Origin: UBA935 sp031556725
GTDB taxonomy: Bacteria; Bacillota; Clostridia; Lachnospirales; Lachnospiraceae
Assembly (NCBI GenBank): GCA_031556725.1
Contig: JAVBSL010000010.1
Coordinates: 1 to 64,000 of the forward strand
Reading direction: 5' to 3'
DNA: 64,000 nucleotides
This document shows positions 61,020-64,000 of the stretch, one piece after another. The notes beneath the pieces were generated by a model. It searched no databases. It was given only the letters and a program-made list of their open reading frames with translations, and was not told the origin of the DNA. The position numbers were made by a program, and so were the translations under genes. Within the stretch, counting starts at the first letter, position 1; each line of letters starts with the position of its first letter.

Positions 61020-62480
61020 TTATTTTAAAGCTACCGAGCGCACGTTATAGTATCTTGATACCGCCCTGTTTTCCCAATCATCTTTTTCTTTTGTAATGTC
61101 GTCAAAGTAGAGCAGCCTGGGCTGTGCCGGCAATGCTTCAAACACCAGCTCCGCATCTTCCTCTGCTGCCTTCAGGATTGCCGCACGCTCCTTAAGTGCA
61201 TCACCATATGCCTTAGCACTTCCGTTCCGCAAATCGGTAACTGCCGATGAACAGGTAAAATAATGGGGTTCGGCTATGACCGTAAGCAATGAACCAAACA
61301 CAAACAGCAGCGAACATGCGCCTACCACCATCATCATATTAAGCTTGTTTTCCGTTTTAAAACTCAATCGCTTCTGTGCCCATCCGACAACATATCCGAC
61401 ATTTAAAGCAAGCAGCAATATATACATAATATACATCAATGCCTGCAGCCTTCCGGCCATAATATTGCCCACTGCAAATATGGGAGGTGTTACTGTTGCT
61501 GCCAGCACACAAAAACTGAAGGCTACCACAACCAAGGGATAGCGGAAGGTAAATGTGGCCTGTGCCGTTGCTTTCCAGAACAGCGGAATCAATACAATTA
61601 CCATCAAAACTACCACCCAGTTAGTCCACTCCGAAAGAGCCAGATCAAATACGTAATAGAACGATACCATAATCGCTTTAACCGGGTTCATTCCTGACGC
61701 TCCGTCAGCCCGCACATTATTCCCCGGAGCAAATGCACTGGCCATAAACGCCAGCAGATAGCATCCCATCGGAATAAAAAGCATTTTATATTTTTTCCAA
61801 GTCTTTTGATATACCATAAATCCGGTTGCAACCACCAGCACAATACAAATAATCAATGCTGTCATGTAATTACCGGCACCTGCCCATATCCCCATGACGG
61901 AAGCAATGACTAAATCCCAAATCTTCTTTCCTCGTTTTGCGTCATAAACAGCGGAAATCAGCGCACCCAGCATAAACATCCCGGCACTGTGCAAGAAAAT
62001 ATAATTTACCGCTCCGCAAAACCAGTAAAAAGCTTCCACCCGGCCAACCATGCACTGAATCATCACGAAGAGTACAATCATGCTGATACAGTGGCAACGA
62101 TACTTATCCATTTTCAACGCCTTCACCATAATCGCATGAAACAGGTAGATGGTTGAAAAACTAAGCATCCCCACCATAATCCAGGTAGTCAGACTATACC
62201 ATTGCTCTCCAAAAACGCCCGGGTGAACAGACATAAAAAAGATGGAAGAAAAATAACCCATCCAATTAAAATAATCATCCACTGCCATCAGCACCGCCTG
62301 CCAAATTACCGCAAAAACATTGTGGCTGGATACCCATGCATGCCTGCAGGTTTCACCGATGGAATAGTCATCTGCGCTTGGATAATTGTACCGCGCAATC
62401 AAAAATAGCGGAATCAGACTGCCCACATATATAATTGTTAATAGGATACTCATTGATTTGGGTGTAAGCCATTTTTTCAT
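61020..62480 (-). CDS. Polytopic membrane protein (DUF6056-like)
   Basis: A 486-residue protein with about ten to twelve hydrophobic helices and a soluble C-terminal tail from about 410. The first extracellular loop (YNYPSADDYSIGE) has the acidic pair found in lipid-linked-sugar glycosyltransferases of the GT-C type, which DUF6056-like proteins resemble. In this locus it may add sugars to the surface polymer on the outer face; the activity is not proven. Confidence 0.7.
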   Translation of the reverse strand: MKKWLTPKSMSILLTIIYVGSLIPLFLIARYNYPSADDYSIGETCRHAWVSSHNVFAVIWQAVLMAVDDYFNWMGYFSSIFFMSVHPGVFGEQWYSLTTWIMVGMLSFSTIYLFHAIMVKALKMDKYRCHCISMIVLFVMIQCMVGRVEAFYWFCGAVNYIFLHSAGMFMLGALISAVYDAKRGKKIWDLVIASVMGIWAGAGNYMTALIICIVLVVATGFMVYQKTWKKYKMLFIPMGCYLLAFMASAFAPGNNVRADGASGMNPVKAIMVSFYYVFDLALSEWTNWVVVLMVIVLIPLFWKATAQATFTFRYPLVVVAFSFCVLAATVTPPIFAVGNIMAGRLQALMYIMYILLLALNVGYVVGWAQKRLSFKTENKLNMMMVVGACSLLFVFGSLLTVIAEPHYFTCSSAVTDLRNGSAKAYGDALKERAAILKAAEEDAELVFEALPAQPRLLYFDDITKEKDDWENRAVSRYYNVRSVALK

Positions 62481-62497
62481 AAATTAAATCCGTCCTG

Positions 62498-63598
62498 TTA
62501 ATTTTCTTGATAATTATTACATGCCCTGATTACCATCTCTACCTCGTCGTCCGTCATTTCCGGAAACAGCGGCAGAGTAACGCAATGACTGGCCAGATAT
62601 TCCGCATTGGGGCAGTCGCCCGCTTTATATCCTAACTCCGCATATGCCTTTTGTAAATGGCAGGGCACCGGATAATGCTTATTACACTCGATCCCCAGCT
62701 TTTCCATGTAATCGATAAACTCATCCGGCCGTTTCACCGTTACCACAAACAGATGAAAAACCGGATCGGTATTGTCCGGATGGGTCTGCATGGTAAATAC
62801 CGGATTCGTGATTCCCTGTAAGTACATCTCACCGATCTCCTGTCTTCTTCCGGTCCATTCAGGCAGATAGTTAAGACTTACGCTAAGCACTGCCCCCTGT
62901 AACCCCTCCAGGCGCATATTATATCCCACCACATCATGGTAATAACGGGTCTTACAGCCCTGGTTTTTAAGAACATTTATATAATCGATATATTCCTTTT
63001 TATGAGCCGTTACACTGCCGCCCTCACCAAACGCATACAAATTTTTCCCGGGGTAAAAGCTGAAACACCCCATGTCTCCCAAGCCACCCACTTTTTTTCC
63101 TTCATATCGTGCACCGTGAGCCTGGGCACAGTCTTCCACAACAAACAAATTATACTTGTCTGCAATAGCCTTCACTTTGTTGTACTCAAAGGGCTGACCA
63201 TATAGATGAACTCCGATAATAGCCTTCGTTCTCGCTGTTATTTTTTCCTCGATTCGATCCGGGTCAATTTCCCATGTATCCGCTGTGCAATCCACAAATA
63301 CCGGAATTGCTCCGGTATAGGAAACCCCCCAGGCACTGGCAATATAAGTATTAGCCGGTACAATCACTTCGTCCCCGGTACCGATCCCTAACGCAAGCAT
63401 TGCACACTGCAAAGCAGAAGTTCCGTTATTCACTCCGGCAGCATAAGGCACCTCGCAGTAGCGGGCAAATTCCTCATCAAAGCGATCCGCAAAAGGACCG
63501 CCGGAAAAAGCAGTTTCTTCACATACCGCCTGAATGGCTTTCAAATATTCTTCTTTATGTTTTTGATAATCCCTGGTTAAATCAATTCTCTTAAGCAT
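62498..63598 (-). CDS. DegT/DnrJ/EryC1-family sugar aminotransferase
   Basis: A PLP-dependent enzyme that converts a nucleotide-linked keto-sugar to an amino-sugar. The Schiff-base Lys is K186 of the long form (SFYPGKNLYAFGEGG); SGGPF near the N-terminus and VEDCAQAHGA are conserved. The profile is close to dTDP-keto-6-deoxyhexose aminotransferases. The ATG at 63598 is preferred to a TTG one codon earlier. It feeds amino-sugar building blocks to the glycan locus. Confidence 0.93.
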   Translation of the reverse strand: MLKRIDLTRDYQKHKEEYLKAIQAVCEETAFSGGPFADRFDEEFARYCEVPYAAGVNNGTSALQCAMLALGIGTGDEVIVPANTYIASAWGVSYTGAIPVFVDCTADTWEIDPDRIEEKITARTKAIIGVHLYGQPFEYNKVKAIADKYNLFVVEDCAQAHGARYEGKKVGGLGDMGCFSFYPGKNLYAFGEGGSVTAHKKEYIDYINVLKNQGCKTRYYHDVVGYNMRLEGLQGAVLSVSLNYLPEWTGRRQEIGEMYLQGITNPVFTMQTHPDNTDPVFHLFVVTVKRPDEFIDYMEKLGIECNKHYPVPCHLQKAYAELGYKAGDCPNAEYLASHCVTLPLFPEMTDDEVEMVIRACNNYQEN

Positions 63599-63617
63599 CA
63601 ATCTCCGTCTCCGTTTC

Positions 63618-64000
63618 TTAAAAAATCACCCAATATGCCGTATCACCTATAATAATCAGTTGTTCCTCCGGATTAAAATACTTCCAGTCTTTATCCTTAA
63701 AAAACTCCTCATATACAGCTTCATCCATATCCACCCGGTTAAAATGACCATCCGTAACAATATTCATCAAAGTAGCCGTAACCACGCCAAGAGCCCGCTC
63801 GTTAATCTGCTCTACTGCATAATCTACCTCTTCATAATGCACCGGGGCATCGATGTCCTTCACTACTGCCAAATTTTCCACGATAATCCCTGTCTCTCCC
63901 TGATATTCCAGAATCTCGTGATAAACCGCATTGGCATAAAGAATATCCAGTTGATTGCTTAACATATGTTCACTTACAATCATTTGCGCCCGTACCATGT
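63618..64000 (-). CDS. Unrecognised protein, 5' end beyond the window
   Basis: The visible 126 residues are the C-terminal part or whole of a soluble protein of mixed helix and strand with several acidic residues (DMDEAVYEEFFKDKDWKYF). The frame is open to the edge, so the true start may lie outside. It lies 19 bases before the aminotransferase gene and is probably co-transcribed, suggesting a role in nucleotide-sugar or glycan assembly. No family is recognised. Confidence 0.5.
   Translation of the reverse strand, partial: MVRAQMIVSEHMLSNQLDILYANAVYHEILEYQGETGIIVENLAVVKDIDAPVHYEEVDYAVEQINERALGVVTATLMNIVTDGHFNRVDMDEAVYEEFFKDKDWKYFNPEEQLIIIGDTAYWVIF

Noticed and set aside
1..64000. CRISPR arrays, rRNA operons and intact insertion sequences
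   Set aside because: No regularly spaced direct repeats, rRNA-like sequence or transposase gene was seen; the recombinase of the island must lie outside the window.

Overview
The window looks like a chromosomal segment of an anaerobic, fibre-degrading member of the Clostridia, most likely Lachnospiraceae. This is inferred from the ribosomal/RNA polymerase gene order, the L33-SecE-NusG-L11-L1-L10-L12-RpoB-RpoC-S12-S7-EF-G-EF-Tu proteins themselves, strong purine-rich ribosome-binding sites, TTGACA/TATAAT promoters, and GH10, GH36 and GH2 glycosidases beside GPH and sugar-ABC transporters. No species can be named from the sequence alone.

1-11.2 kb is a mobile, defence-bearing island. It holds a decayed XRE regulator, a type I restriction-modification operon on the minus strand (hsdM, a RhuM-family gene, hsdS, a putative HEPN ribonuclease gene, a membrane-protein gene, a small gene, hsdR), a candidate oriT, and MOBP-type relaxase and MobC genes. 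Its right edge cuts a yyaL-like (DUF255) gene, of which only the first ~60 codons remain. A 38-codon chimeric ORF that joins an hsdR 5' end to an hsdS 3' end lies in the operon, so the operon appears to have been assembled by recombination.

11.5-18.3 kb is a galactoside operon under a TetR regulator: GH2 beta-galactosidase, GPH symporter, GH36 alpha-galactosidase. 18.5-22.7 kb holds an AAA-ATPase/nuclease-like protein, a MATE exporter, a chimeric gene relic and a GNAT gene. 22.8-31.2 kb is a xylan-sensing and uptake locus: a lipoprotein GH10 xylanase with a carbohydrate-binding module on each side, a chemoreceptor, an AraC regulator, and a sugar ABC importer lacking its own ATPase. 31.5-34.3 kb has a MATE relic, two alpha/beta hydrolases and a GNAT gene preceded by what looks like a leader-peptide attenuator.

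34.6-52.2 kb is the translation/transcription core, all on the minus strand: rpmG-secE-nusG-rplK-rplA, then capA (an unusual guest), the L10 leader, rplJ-rplL, rpoB-rpoC, rpsL-rpsG-fusA, tuf, with recognisable promoters and terminators. L10 carries a long Ala/Glu/Pro tail, and a relic copy of the fusA 3' end sits behind fusA.

52.4-64 kb begins with a FliD-like protein and a biotin-dependent carboxyltransferase behind a FabT-like palindrome. It continues into a cell-surface glycopolymer locus: UDP-galactopyranose mutase, two small XRE regulators, an MBOAT acyltransferase with two SGNH-like partners, a polytopic membrane protein and a DegT-type sugar aminotransferase. The last gene runs off the right edge.
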